Counted from the first letter of the stretch, positions 44,269 to 53,624 are shown. The stretch is 64,000 nucleotides of DNA from Woeseiaceae bacterium (GCA_021773135.1 JAJFKP010000007.1:30227-94226); one strand, 5' to 3'. Translations and numbers: made by a program. Notes: generated from the sequence alone by a model not told the origin.

Positions 44269-46053
44269 ATGAATAGCAGGATAATAATTATCACTACGCT
44301 CGCGATCGCGTTACTGGCCGCTTGTGCCAGCGGGCCAAAACGCCCGGCGACTACGATTGGCGACAATTTTGCTTTTACACGTGACTACCTGCCCCGCTTG
44401 ATTCGGGAGAAGATGCAGGAGAGAAAGGTTGTCGGACTTAGCATCGCAATAGTCGACGATCAGCAAGTCGCCTGGGCTGAGGGTTTCGGTTTCGCCGACA
44501 AGGAAAAATCGATACCGGCGTCGCCCGATACGATCTACCGCGCAGGCTCGATCACGAAGCTCTTCACGGCATCCGCGGTCATGCAACTGGCAGAAAGCGG
44601 CAAGCTCGATATCGATCAGCCACTACAGACCTACTTGCCGGAGTTCAGCATGCGAAGTCGATTCGTTGGCGCACGACCCATCACGCTGCGCGATCTCCTG
44701 ACGCATCATTCGGGCCTGCCGTCGGATTTCCTTAACGGGAGCTGGGGCGATGACGCGGCTGACTTTACTGATCTTGCGACGATGCTCAGGGATGAGTATG
44801 TCGCAACGCCGCCAAACACGATCGAGTCCTACTCGAACCTGGGTTACTCGCTGCTCGGCCATGTCGTAGAAAGGATCAGCGGCGAATCCTTTGCAGGATA
44901 TGTTGAAAGTCGAATTCTGCGCCCGGTTGGAATGCAACAGGCCTACATCGGGCCGACACTCAACGACAGTGAACAAAGCTCGAAAGGTTATGCGAAGCAA
45001 AAGGTGCGCGCCACGCCAGCGCTTCGCGACGTGCCGGCTGGCGGACTTAGCAGCAGTGTTATTGACCTCGCGCGGTTCGCGCAGATGACGTTCGCTGCTG
45101 GCGCGCCTGGAGGCAATCAGGTACTGCGGCCCGAAACCCTGACAGAAATGCAGAGCTTCCAGGATACGGATGGCACGTTTGACGTCCATCCGTCGGTCGG
45201 TCTGGCCTGGCGCCTGATGGATAGCCTCGGGGACGATGTCGGCGTGATGGCTGGTCACAATGGCGGCACGCCGATGTTCTACAGTGAATTCCTGACCTTG
45301 CCGAAACACAAACTGGCCGTCGTTGTGTTGGCGAATACTGACTCGGCAGCCGATGTGGTGCATGAGATAGCCAGAGAGGCACTGGAACTTGCACTGGAAA
45401 GCAAGACCGGTATCCAAGCGCATGCACCCGCCGAACTCAAGGAGTCGCTGGTCGCATTGCAGGCGGACCTCGAGCGATTGCCGGGCTACTGGTCCACGCC
45501 GATGGGCCTGGTCCACATCCGGCGCACGGGTGATCGACTGAAGTTTGAAGTCGACGGCCATACCCTGAACCTGGTGCGCCGTGAAGACGGCTACTACCAC
45601 CTGCAGTACAAGTTGCTGGGCCTCGTATCGATAAACCTGGGCGATATGGCCAGAGTTGGACTCGGCTATCAGAAAATTGCAGGCCGGGAAGTGTTGGGGT
45701 TCTACCTCGATGGTCAACCGCGCGCCATCGTTGCTGAAAAGGTCGCTGCCAGTCCGCTACCTGAGCATTGGAACAGGTACGTGGGCCGTTACCAGAGCAT
45801 CAACAGCAAAGGAGCCATTGACCTGGAGGGCGTTGAGCTCAGGATTAAAGACGGTTTGTTGCTCGCGACCAGCACCATTGCCATCGATTCACTCGGGATG
45901 CAGACCTCAACGGACGTGCTCTGGCCGGTTTCCAACAACGAAGCGATCACCCATGGCCTTGGGCGCAGCAAGGGCGAGACTGTCCGGTTCTTCGAACAAG
46001 ACGACGCAGTGATGTTGGCCTATTCGGGTTTCCTGTTGCACAGAGTGGACTGA
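44269..46053 (+). CDS. Serine beta-lactamase-like hydrolase, lipoprotein
   Basis: A 594-residue lipoprotein (lipobox ALLAAC) with a class C beta-lactamase/DD-peptidase fold: catalytic Ser and Lys in AGSITKLFTASAV, YSNLGYSLLGHV (YxN), HNGGTPMF (HxG). Residues ~430-594 form a beta-rich C-terminal domain like the lipocalin-type tail of the LACTB family. The class includes esterases and D-amino-acid peptidases, so beta-lactam hydrolysis is not implied. Start at 44269 gives the signal peptide; it follows MipA closely and the next frame is a small membrane peptide. Confidence 0.85.
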   Translation: MNSRIIIITTLAIALLAACASGPKRPATTIGDNFAFTRDYLPRLIREKMQERKVVGLSIAIVDDQQVAWAEGFGFADKEKSIPASPDTIYRAGSITKLFTASAVMQLAESGKLDIDQPLQTYLPEFSMRSRFVGARPITLRDLLTHHSGLPSDFLNGSWGDDAADFTDLATMLRDEYVATPPNTIESYSNLGYSLLGHVVERISGESFAGYVESRILRPVGMQQAYIGPTLNDSEQSSKGYAKQKVRATPALRDVPAGGLSSSVIDLARFAQMTFAAGAPGGNQVLRPETLTEMQSFQDTDGTFDVHPSVGLAWRLMDSLGDDVGVMAGHNGGTPMFYSEFLTLPKHKLAVVVLANTDSAADVVHEIAREALELALESKTGIQAHAPAELKESLVALQADLERLPGYWSTPMGLVHIRRTGDRLKFEVDGHTLNLVRREDGYYHLQYKLLGLVSINLGDMARVGLGYQKIAGREVLGFYLDGQPRAIVAEKVAASPLPEHWNRYVGRYQSINSKGAIDLEGVELRIKDGLLLATSTIAIDSLGMQTSTDVLWPVSNNEAITHGLGRSKGETVRFFEQDDAVMLAYSGFLLHRVD

Positions 46054-46089
46054 TTCCAGCCTGCATCAAACGCTTGGAGGTTCTGATCG

Positions 46090-46179
46090 ATGGATAAATT
46101 CTGGAGAATTGTCGCCAACCTGGTTGGCCTGGCCGCACTAATCTTGCTGGCATGGTGGTTGATTGCCATCGTCCCATGA
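46090..46179 (+). CDS. Small single-helix membrane protein
   Basis: A 29-residue frame, MDKFWRIVANLVGLAALIL then LAWWLIAIVP, consisting almost entirely of one membrane helix with a basic N-terminus. GGAGG lies about nine bases before the ATG, and the frame begins 36 bases after the hydrolase, so it is likely the last gene of that operon. A family 1 repeat begins five bases after its stop. Function unknown. Confidence 0.6.
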   Translation: MDKFWRIVANLVGLAALILLAWWLIAIVP

Positions 46180-46183
46180 GTAA

Positions 46184-46305
46184 GGGGTCGAACCGATTTT
46201 TACGATTCGGTTCGCGGTGGCAATGAGCAAACGTGGCGCGCCAATTTTGGCCAAGCAATAAATCGGTTCGACCCCTTAATGGAAATAGGGGTCGAACCGA
46301 ATTAC
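46184..46305. repeat. Family 1 repeat cluster
   Basis: A pair with decayed inner half-sites (46184-46276) and a further left half-site at 46287. Confidence 0.88.
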
Positions 46306-46597
46306 TCATTCTGATTCGCTGTGTCACTCCTAAACGGCGAGCGCCAATGCTCGCACAAGAAAAGATCGGTCCGATCCGACTGCTCAATTGGCCGGCCGCA
46401 TTGACGAGCAAGAATCGCCCCGCCTGGAGGATGAGCATCCAGGGCCCTATGGGGCATTTTTCGTTGCCGGTACGGCATCTGGCGGGTCTGCAATGCGTCC
46501 GGACTTACAGGGACGGACGATCTGCCCAACTTCGGCTGACAAGATTCTCCTACTGACGGCATGGGTCGTCACGTTACTGCCATTAAGGAGAAATACA
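46306..46597. other. Leader region of the second serine hydrolase
   Basis: About 290 bases without a gene. Around 46417-46461, GCCCC(46417) pairs with GGGGC(46451), enclosing CCTGGA/TCCAGG, followed by TTTTT: a terminator or leader hairpin is possible. I see no convincing RNA family. Confidence 0.4.
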
Positions 46598-47785
46598 GTG
46601 TTTACTAAAATTCAGACCCGGATTGATGGGAGCCAGCTTGTTGCTCTGTTGGTTCTGGCCATACTAGTTGCGGGCTGCAGCTCGTCAAGTTCACCGGTTG
46701 CACCGGTTGCCAAGCCCGCCGGACCGACGGTGGCCGGGCGCCTGCAGGCAGCGCTCGATCAAGCTGTGTCTGGCGGGCTTCCCGGGGCCGCGCTTGCCGT
46801 CCGCGGCGATGATTTCAGTTTCGACGGCGTTGCCGGAGTCGAAGATATTGCCACTGCGGTGCCCCTCACGCGCAACCACCGGTTCTATCTTGGCAGCATC
46901 GGAAAGACTTATACCGCAGTCGCGACTATCCGGCTGGCCGCGGACGGATTACTGAGTCTTGACGATCCAATTACCCGCTGGCTACCTGCTGCAATAGGCG
47001 ATCGCATTCCGGGTGGTGACGCGATAAGCATTCGCAGCTTGCTTAACCACACCAGTGGCATCGTTGACTTTCGTGCCGACGAGTGGGATGCCGCATTTAT
47101 TGAGGACCCGACAATTCATTGGGCGAACTCGGATGTGCTGCCATTATTTCTCGACAAGCCGCTGGGCTTTCTTCCAACAACAGACTACGCGTATTCAAAC
47201 TCTAACTATGTTTTGGCGGCCCTGATCGCCGAGCAGGCAAGCGGACTGGCGATGCAGGATCTGGTACGCAACTACATCATTGCGCCCCTGGGATTGCAGG
47301 ACACCGCGCACGGCTATGAGGCTCAGGGTCTTGCCAATTTCGCACATGGCTATCTTGATGGTTTTGGAGACATCATCGACACTGCGCCCTGGTACAACCA
47401 CTATGGCATTGCCGATGGAGGCATGCAGTCTTCTGCCGCTGATCTTGCCGCGTTTGTACGTCAAGTTCTGAACGGTGATTCGGTGCTCAACGATCCCCAG
47501 CGTGCCGAGTTCCTGAAGCCGTCAGGTGCCGGGAATCCGCCATCAATCTACGGGCTGGGAATCGAAATCATTGCTGGAAAAAATCCTGAAAGCTATATAT
47601 ACCAGCACGCCGGCAAGAATGAGGGCTATCAGGCACTTTTCATCCACATGGCGACGCCGACCGAAAGTCTGACGGTTTCTCTCTGTGTTAGTGCGAGCGT
47701 CGGCGACTACGACATATTGTATGAGCAACTCAATGGCGCTGTGATGGACATCCTCGCAGATGTCGAACTGCTACCGGGAGTTTAG
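46598..47785 (+). CDS. Serine beta-lactamase-like hydrolase, lipoprotein
   Basis: A 395-residue lipoprotein (lipobox LVAGC) with the same fold as the hydrolase at 44269: LGSIGKTYTAVA (SxxK), YSNSNYVLAALI (YxN) and a late HAGKNEGYQALF. It lacks the extra C-terminal domain. GTG at 46598 with AAGGAG in front is the start; the 70-residue upstream extension is repeat-derived. A TAG stop at 47783 is followed immediately by the alpha/beta hydrolase, so the two are one operon. Target could be D-amino-acid peptides or esters. Confidence 0.85.
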   Translation: MFTKIQTRIDGSQLVALLVLAILVAGCSSSSSPVAPVAKPAGPTVAGRLQAALDQAVSGGLPGAALAVRGDDFSFDGVAGVEDIATAVPLTRNHRFYLGSIGKTYTAVATIRLAADGLLSLDDPITRWLPAAIGDRIPGGDAISIRSLLNHTSGIVDFRADEWDAAFIEDPTIHWANSDVLPLFLDKPLGFLPTTDYAYSNSNYVLAALIAEQASGLAMQDLVRNYIIAPLGLQDTAHGYEAQGLANFAHGYLDGFGDIIDTAPWYNHYGIADGGMQSSAADLAAFVRQVLNGDSVLNDPQRAEFLKPSGAGNPPSIYGLGIEIIAGKNPESYIYQHAGKNEGYQALFIHMATPTESLTVSLCVSASVGDYDILYEQLNGAVMDILADVELLPGV

Positions 47786-47788
47786 GTG

Positions 47789-48592
47789 ATGAAAAACATA
47801 TTTACTGTTGTCGCGATAATTGCAATTACCAACCTTTTTAGCGCGTGCGCAGCACTGCCAACGGCTAGTAAGGTCACGACGTCGGATGCAAGACACAACT
47901 ACGTCGTGTCTGGAGCAGGATCGCCGACTGTGATTCTTGAGTCCGGGCATGGTGATGGCAAAGAAAGCTGGGGCTCGATTTACAGTAAGGTTGCCGAAGA
48001 GACGAGGGTGTTCGCCTACGATCGCGCTGGCTACGGCACCAGCAGAAGCGCAACTAAAACCCGTGATGGCGCTGCTATTGTTCGTGAGTTGCGGTCCACG
48101 TTAAGGGCGCTCGCCCTGCAACCGCCATACATCCTGGTGGGACACTCCATCGGCGGAACTTACATGGAATTGTATGCGAGAACGTATCCGGACGAGGTTG
48201 CCGGTGTCGTCCTGGTCGATTCGCGACACGCCGACTTCACGCGGCAATGCCTTGTTGCCGATGCCGGGTCCTGTACACCGCCGGCATTGCTGTCCGCATT
48301 GTTACCGCAGGGGCCGAAGCGCGAGATGGCGGCCGGTGAGGAGACCTTTGAGCAGGTAATGAGCGCCGGGGAATTTCCCGACATTCCACTGATTGTCTTA
48401 ACCGGTGGCAAGCAGTTTCTTACCGGCCAAACGTTCTACGACGTGTGGTTGACAACGCAAGAGCAACTGGCTTCCCTGAGCAGCCAATCAGTACACACTG
48501 TCTGCCAGCAATGTGGGCACTACGTACACAAGGACAATCCGGATTTGGTCGTCGACGCAATCATATCGGTCATTGAGCAAGCGCGAAATTAG
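47789..48592 (+). CDS. Alpha/beta hydrolase, lipoprotein
   Basis: A 267-residue hydrolase with a lipobox (NLFSAC). The oxyanion region is VILESGHGDGKESWGSI, the nucleophile elbow ILVGHSIGGTYMELYARTYP (catalytic Ser) and the late Asp/His are in IVLTGGKQF and CGHYVHKDNPDLV. Usual for extracytoplasmic esterases or haloperoxidase-like enzymes. ATG at 47789 has GGGAG in front; a GTG three bases earlier is alternative. Confidence 0.85.
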   Translation: MKNIFTVVAIIAITNLFSACAALPTASKVTTSDARHNYVVSGAGSPTVILESGHGDGKESWGSIYSKVAEETRVFAYDRAGYGTSRSATKTRDGAAIVRELRSTLRALALQPPYILVGHSIGGTYMELYARTYPDEVAGVVLVDSRHADFTRQCLVADAGSCTPPALLSALLPQGPKREMAAGEETFEQVMSAGEFPDIPLIVLTGGKQFLTGQTFYDVWLTTQEQLASLSSQSVHTVCQQCGHYVHKDNPDLVVDAIISVIEQARN

Positions 48593-48601
48593 GGAGAAAT
48601 T

Positions 48602-48648
48602 AGGGGTCGAACCGATTTAGCCAACCCGCCAGAAATCGGTTCGTCCCC
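48602..48648. repeat. Family 1 repeat, inverted pair
   Basis: Right arm has one substitution (ggttcgtcccc). Confidence 0.88.
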
Positions 48649-48705
48649 GTTTGTTTTCTCGCGTCGATTTAATATCGAGTTTTCGTAACGGAAGTTCAAG
48701 AAAAA

Positions 48706-48752
48706 GGGGTCGAACCGGATTAACCGACACGCCGATAATCGGTTCGACCCCT
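48706..48752. repeat. Family 1 repeat, inverted pair
   Basis: Complete short element ending in a T run, just upstream of the TspO gene. Confidence 0.9.
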
Positions 48753-48804
48753 TTTTCTGTTTTTCTTTTTCACTCGCCAATACACTATTGAGCTAAGCTA
48801 ACCC

Positions 48805-49293
48805 TTGACTGACAAATCCTTGATCCAACCATCACGGTCTTACCCTATGCCCTGGCTCTCCCTTGTTATCTTCCTGGTTGTCGTCTTCGCGACCGCCGCT
48901 TTCGGCTCCGCCTTCACTCCAGGAGAATGGCACGCCGCTTTAAACAAACCCGCCTGGAACCCACCCAACTGGCTCTTCGCCCCGGTCTGGACCACGCTTT
49001 ACATCATGATCGCCGTCAGCGGCTGGCTGATCTGGCGTGAAGATGAAAAGACGCTTGCGATGAGCCTGTTTGCTGTACAGCTGATATTGAATGGCGCGTG
49101 GTCGTGGTTGTTCTTCGGTCGGCATGCGATTGGTTTCGCGCTCGTGGATATCGCCGTGTTGCTGCTGGTCATTGCCGCGATGATCATTGTGTACTGGCCC
49201 ATGAACCGGCTGGCGGCGGGGCTGTTGATGCCGTACGCACTGTGGGTCGGCTTCGCAACGGCGCTGAATGCGGCCATTTGGCGTTTGAATTAA
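48805..49293 (+). CDS. TspO/MBR family tryptophan-rich membrane protein
   Basis: A 162-residue five-helix membrane protein with the TspO signature (LNKPAWNPPNWLFAPVWTTLYIMIAVSGWLIW) and LNGAWSWLFFGRHAIGFALVDI, NRLAAGLLMPYALWVGFATALNAAIW. TspO binds tetrapyrroles and is linked to stress and porphyrin handling. The start may be TTG at 48805 (MTDKS) or ATG at 48847 (MPWLS), neither with a strong ribosome site. Confidence 0.87.
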   Translation: MTDKSLIQPSRSYPMPWLSLVIFLVVVFATAAFGSAFTPGEWHAALNKPAWNPPNWLFAPVWTTLYIMIAVSGWLIWREDEKTLAMSLFAVQLILNGAWSWLFFGRHAIGFALVDIAVLLLVIAAMIIVYWPMNRLAAGLLMPYALWVGFATALNAAIWRLN

Positions 49294-49302
49294 ATTGAAA
49301 AA

Positions 49303-49537
49303 AGGGATCGAACCGATTTAACGTAAGCAAAGGGTCGGACCGAATTAATAAGAAATGTCGAACCGATCCAGCGGTCGGTACCGGGGATCGAGAAAATGGG
49401 ATTCCGGATCGACGTACATTAACCAACGCACCGATGGCAATAAACAATGGTCGAACCGATCTAATGGTCGGGATCACGGATCGAGCCGGGACAAGTGACG
49501 CAACGATGGAATCGCATCAATAAATCGGTTCGACCCC
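49303..49537. repeat. Decayed family 1 array
   Basis: Five or more mutated forward half-sites (49305, 49331, 49356, 49448) and one intact right arm (49520-49536). The spacing and sequence drift suggest an old array. Confidence 0.75.
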
Positions 49538-49565
49538 ATTTACTCGGCCTGGGCGGGAGACATGA

Positions 49566-50861
49566 ATGAATCAACCACAGAAATTTCTATTCGTATCGCT
49601 TGACGGTTTGATCAGCGATGTCGCGTGGCAGGTTTGTAAAGAGGGTCAGGATGTCAGGTACTTCATCGGAAATGCGTCAGAGCGATCTATTGGCGACGGG
49701 TTCGTGCCGAAAGTCGACAACTGGGAGGATCATGTTGATTGGGCCGACGTCATAGTATTCGACGACGTACTGGGGCAGGGCGACCATGCCAAAAAATTAC
49801 GTGACGCTGGCAAGCACGTCGTCGGTGGAACTCCGTATACCGATAAATTGGAGGACGACCGCACGTTTGGTCAGAACGAACTTAAACGGCACGGGATATC
49901 TATCATTCCCTTTCACGAGTTCTCTGACTTCGATTCTGCCGTTGAGCACGTGAAGGCTAGCCCGGCGCCTTACGTGATCAAGCCAAGTGGTGAAGCCCAG
50001 AATATCAAGCGCCTCCTTTTTGTGGGTCAGGAGGACGATGGCAAAGACGTTGTGCACGTACTGGAATCATACAAAAAAGTCTACGCTGATACGGTCAAGG
50101 TGTTCCAACTCCAGCGGCGGGTCAGAGGTGTGGAAGTGGCCGTCGGCGCCTTCTTCAACGGCTCCAGATTCATGGAGCCAATCAACGTCAATTTTGAACA
50201 CAAGCTGCTATTCCCTGGTGATATCGGCCCTGCGACCGGTGAGATGGGCACCTGTATGTACTGGAGCGCTCCAAACCGCATTTTTCGGTCGACCCTCGGA
50301 AAGCTCGAAGGTCGATTGGCAGAAGAGGGTTACGTCGGCTATATCGATGTCAACTGCATCGTCAATGGCAATGGCATTTATCCATTGGAATTTACCGCTC
50401 GTTTCGGGTATCCGACCATTACCATTCAGTGCGACGGTTTGGGGTTGCCGGTGCATGAGTTTTTGTCGGGCATGGCCAGCGGCGAATTAACCAAATTCAA
50501 AACCAAACGTGGCTTTCAAATTGGTCTCCGCGTCGTTGTGCCACCGTTTCCGTATGATGATCCCAAAACATTCGAGGCCAATTCCAAAGACCGCGTCATT
50601 ATTTTTCGCAAGCCGAACCTGGACGGCGTGCATATCGAGGACGTCAGACTGGTCAACGATGAGTGGGTAATCACGGGTTCATCCGGTGTTGTACTCGTGG
50701 TAACAGGCCTCGGTGTCTCAGTAAAACAAGCCCAGGGGCAGGCATATCAGCGAGTAAAGAACATACTGATTCCGAACATGTATTACCGCAAGGACATTGG
50801 CGATCGCTGGTTCGAAGACCACGACAAGTTGCACACCTGGGGATATTTACGGGAAAACTGA
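49566..50861 (+). CDS. ATP-grasp protein, PurD (GAR synthetase)-like
   Basis: A 431-residue protein with ATP-grasp features (PYVIKPSGEAQNIKRLLFVG, FQLQRRVRGVEVAVGAFFNG, PLEFTARFGYPTITIQCDGLGLPVHEFLSGMASGEL) and an N-terminal PurD-like segment. It differs from housekeeping PurD: the N-terminal GxGGREHA motif is replaced by LFVSLDGLISDVAWQVCKEG. It may be a paralogue ligating another amine or acid. GGGAG before the ATG. Single gene. Confidence 0.62.
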   Translation: MNQPQKFLFVSLDGLISDVAWQVCKEGQDVRYFIGNASERSIGDGFVPKVDNWEDHVDWADVIVFDDVLGQGDHAKKLRDAGKHVVGGTPYTDKLEDDRTFGQNELKRHGISIIPFHEFSDFDSAVEHVKASPAPYVIKPSGEAQNIKRLLFVGQEDDGKDVVHVLESYKKVYADTVKVFQLQRRVRGVEVAVGAFFNGSRFMEPINVNFEHKLLFPGDIGPATGEMGTCMYWSAPNRIFRSTLGKLEGRLAEEGYVGYIDVNCIVNGNGIYPLEFTARFGYPTITIQCDGLGLPVHEFLSGMASGELTKFKTKRGFQIGLRVVVPPFPYDDPKTFEANSKDRVIIFRKPNLDGVHIEDVRLVNDEWVITGSSGVVLVVTGLGVSVKQAQGQAYQRVKNILIPNMYYRKDIGDRWFEDHDKLHTWGYLREN

Positions 50862-51057
50862 CCCACGTGCGCCCAGTACAGCCATAGCAAAACATCGCCT
50901 CTTCTCAGCGCTCAGCAGACTGTACTACCTGGTGCATCTGTGAATCCGCCCGACGTCGACACGGATGTACATGCCACCCGTGCATGGAAGATTGGGATTC
51001 TGAGCCGTTGAGAATGTATGCAAACTGGGTGATCGCCAGGTGCACGGCGCCGACCAC

Positions 51058-51540
51058 TCAGGTGAGTCGAACCTTCCTTAGCAGCGCCGCCAGGTCGTTG
51101 CGCTCTTTCGAGCTGATGCCCTGCAGGCTATCGTCGGCGGCATCGAGGCGGGCCTGAATCGCATCATCAATCGCCCGCATGCCCGCCGGAGTGAGTGACA
51201 CGATTACCCCGCGGCGATCACTCTTATCGGGGCGTCGCCGCACCAGTCCCCGGCCTTCCAGCTTGTCGATACGGTTGGTCATCGCGCCACTGCTGAGGCC
51301 GGTTGCCGCTGCCAGCCCCGTCGCCGGGAGTGCATAGGGCCGGCCCTGGCGGCGCAGTGCTGACAGCGCATCGTATTCAAAAACCTCGAGATCCGATGGC
51401 CCCAGGGCTTCAGCCGCCTGCCTGAGGAACACTTTGTTCAGGGACATGATCCTGACCACGACCCCTAAACTGGACGTATCCAGCTCCGGTCGCTCCTCGG
51501 TCCATTGGTCCAGCATGTCATCCACTACGTCTCTTTTCAT
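51058..51540 (-). CDS. MarR-family transcriptional regulator
   Basis: A 160-residue winged-helix regulator: dimerisation helices at both ends and RRQGRPYALPATGLAAATGLSSGAMTNRIDKLEGRGLVRRRPDKSDRRGVIVSLTPAGM, with the wing DKSDRRG intact. MarR proteins respond to phenolic or oxidative ligands and repress nearby genes; the adjacent divergent gene at 51762 is the obvious candidate target (inference). Start taken as the ATG at 51540 rather than the TTG twelve bases upstream. Confidence 0.87.
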   Translation of the reverse strand: MKRDVVDDMLDQWTEERPELDTSSLGVVVRIMSLNKVFLRQAAEALGPSDLEVFEYDALSALRRQGRPYALPATGLAAATGLSSGAMTNRIDKLEGRGLVRRRPDKSDRRGVIVSLTPAGMRAIDDAIQARLDAADDSLQGISSKERNDLAALLRKVRLT

Positions 51541-51761
51541 ACACCTGCTCAATATTTTTATTTTGATATCAAATTACTTGACATGGAAGTATTTTGGCAG
51601 ATACTGCACGAAAAGGCACCCGGTACTTGCTTAAACACTATGCATCGAACCCACGACAACCTACATATTTTCTTCGGCCGGGGAAGGCGGGGCTCAGGTC
51701 CTGTCGATCCGGGACTGGCCGAAGCTTTCACCCACAACTCTTCACTAAAGGAGTAAGAAAA

Positions 51762-52013
51762 ATGCGTCCGTTTGATATCAACTACGACGACTTCGACGAC
51801 TTCGACGATTTTGATGAATTCGGTTCTGGTGGCATTGAGGCGATTCGTCGCGCGGCCAAAAACAAACAACGTCTCGAGCAACAACTCGAAGGGCGGAAGC
51901 GGCCTGGCCACGCTCGCAAAGATCATTGGGATGACGAATACTGGGGTCAATACGACGGCTACTACGAAGACGAGTTTGACCGGTACTCGGGAGTAGGTCC
52001 CGGCCACCTTTGA
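51762..52013 (+). CDS. Small acidic Asp/Phe/Tyr-rich protein
   Basis: An 83-residue protein starting MRPFDINYDDFDDFDDFDEF, with a basic middle (RRAAKNKQRLEQQLEGRKRPGHARK) and an acidic aromatic end (DDEYWGQYDGYYEDEFDRYSG). AAGGAG before the Met at 51762 is strong, and a good terminator follows at 52072. The composition recalls the PA3496 family of putative envelope integrity proteins, but I cannot verify this. It is a likely target of the divergent MarR regulator. Confidence 0.68.
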   Translation: MRPFDINYDDFDDFDDFDEFGSGGIEAIRRAAKNKQRLEQQLEGRKRPGHARKDHWDDEYWGQYDGYYEDEFDRYSGVGPGHL

Positions 52014-52071
52014 GCTAAGGGTCCGCTGCGCCACGGGGCGAGCGCATTTACTAAGCGGGGTGGTTGCCCCA

Positions 52072-52102
52072 AGAGGGGCGTCGATAAGACGCCCCTTTTT
52101 TT
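52072..52102 (+). terminator. Rho-independent terminator
   Basis: AGGGGCGTC (52074-52082), loop GATAA, GACGCCCCT (52088-52096) and a run of seven T. It ends the acidic-protein transcript before mgtE. Confidence 0.9.
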
Positions 52103-52127
52103 GTCACCTAATCATTGAGAAACCAGC

Positions 52128-53489
52128 ATGGAAAACCGCCAACAGGACCCCTGGACTGCAATCAGTAATATGCTTGCAACCGCTAATTCGGCAGATGAAA
52201 TCGAAGCCTTCCTTGACGAATTGGGGCCTACGGAAACCCTGCATGCCGTCTTCTCGCTAGACACCGAAGACCAGCGTGCCCTGCTGTCAGCATTGACACC
52301 ACATCGAGCAGCGTCTCTTGTAGACGAGCTGCCTGACGGGCATGCCGCCGACCTGATCGAGGACATGTTGGTAGCGGACGCCGCTCCTATCGTCGAGGAA
52401 ATGGCCAGCGATCATCGCGCGGATATTCTGTCAGAGTTAGATAGTTCCGACGCCGAAGCGATCATCGCGGAACTCGATGAAGAAGACGCATCCGAAGTAC
52501 GCGAGCTGATCTCGTATGAACCCGACCAGGCTGGCGGCCTGATGATGACCGAATTCGCGTCCTACCCCATGGCAAATACTGTCCGCGAGGTCGTCGAACA
52601 TCTGACCGGAGGTGAGGTCGACTATCAGCTTCTTACGGTTCACTACGTTTACGTCGTTGTTAAGAAGAAAAAACTAAAAGGCGTAATCAGGCTGCGAGAC
52701 CTAGTATTCGCGGAACTTGAGAAGAAAATTGGCGAATTCGCCACGCCTGCCTTGACCGTTTCACCGGACACCGGGCTCAGCGAACTGGAGGATTTCTTTC
52801 ATGAACACGATATTGCCGCTGTCCCGGTCGTAGACGATCGCGGCAATTTGCTGGGCATAGTGCGCCGACGTGCTGTCCTGGAAGCAATCGCTGACCGGGC
52901 TGAGGCAGACCATTTGAAGGCGGCCGGCATCATCGGCGGTGAGGAGTTGCGAAGCATGCCGGTGCTCCTGCGATCGCGCCGACGGCTCGCCTGGCTAAGC
53001 ATCAATATCATTCTCAACATCATGGCGGCCAGCATCATCGCCATCTACGAAGACACGCTCACGGCGGTGATCGCTCTTGCCGTGTTCCTGCCAATAGTGT
53101 CCGACATGAGCGGCTGCTCGGGCAATCAGGCTGTCGCGGTGAGCATGCGCGAACTGACGCTTGGTGCCGCGCACCCCAAAGACGTAATGCGCGTGTGGCG
53201 AAAAGAGGCAATGGTCGGACTGATAAACGGTTTAGCGCTCGGAACTTTGCTTGGCCTGGCCGCCTGGGCATGGAAAGGCAATCCGATCCTCGGCCTTGTT
53301 ATTGGCGGCGCGCTGGCGGCCAACACGATCATTGCTGTTTCGATCGGCGGCACGGTTCCGCTGGTGCTGCGGAGACTCGATCTAGATCCTGCCGTCGCCT
53401 CGGGACCACTCCTTACGACTGTCACGGATATGTGCGGCTTCTTCCTGTTACTTAGCCTGGCAAGTTTGGTTTTACCGGCGCTCATATGA
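52128..53489 (+). CDS. mgtE: MgtE-type magnesium transporter
   Basis: A 453-residue transporter: N-terminal superhelical MgtE_N domain (~35-135), two CBS domains (~135-260, with MMTEFASYPMANTVREVVEHL and TVSPDTGLSELEDFFHEHDIAAVPVVDD) and five C-terminal helices with the pore signature PIVSDMSGCSGNQAVAVSMREL. MgtE gates on cytoplasmic Mg2+. Near-standard length. No M-box or other Mg riboswitch appears in the short leader. Confidence 0.93.
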   Translation: MENRQQDPWTAISNMLATANSADEIEAFLDELGPTETLHAVFSLDTEDQRALLSALTPHRAASLVDELPDGHAADLIEDMLVADAAPIVEEMASDHRADILSELDSSDAEAIIAELDEEDASEVRELISYEPDQAGGLMMTEFASYPMANTVREVVEHLTGGEVDYQLLTVHYVYVVVKKKKLKGVIRLRDLVFAELEKKIGEFATPALTVSPDTGLSELEDFFHEHDIAAVPVVDDRGNLLGIVRRRAVLEAIADRAEADHLKAAGIIGGEELRSMPVLLRSRRRLAWLSINIILNIMAASIIAIYEDTLTAVIALAVFLPIVSDMSGCSGNQAVAVSMRELTLGAAHPKDVMRVWRKEAMVGLINGLALGTLLGLAAWAWKGNPILGLVIGGALAANTIIAVSIGGTVPLVLRRLDLDPAVASGPLLTTVTDMCGFFLLLSLASLVLPALI

Positions 53490-53504
53490 GAAAAGGGTGA
53501 AAAA

Positions 53505-53590
53505 GGGGTCGAACCGAATTATTCGGCATGCCGAATATCTGTCGGAACGGCAGTGCTGTATGAGTGTCGATTAATTCGGTTCGACCCCTT
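53505..53590. repeat. Family 1 repeat with long conserved interior
   Basis: Left and right arms enclose gccgaatatctgtcggaac plus gcagtgctgtatgagtgtcg. The same interior occurs in the element at 63473-63557. Confidence 0.9.
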
Positions 53591-53624
53591 TACCCCGAAC
53601 TCTTTTTCGTTCGTAGTAGGCAGG

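Noticed and set aside
46417..46461. Small RNA or riboswitch before the second serine hydrolase
   Set aside because: A hairpin exists, but no known family motif or promoter could be recognised.
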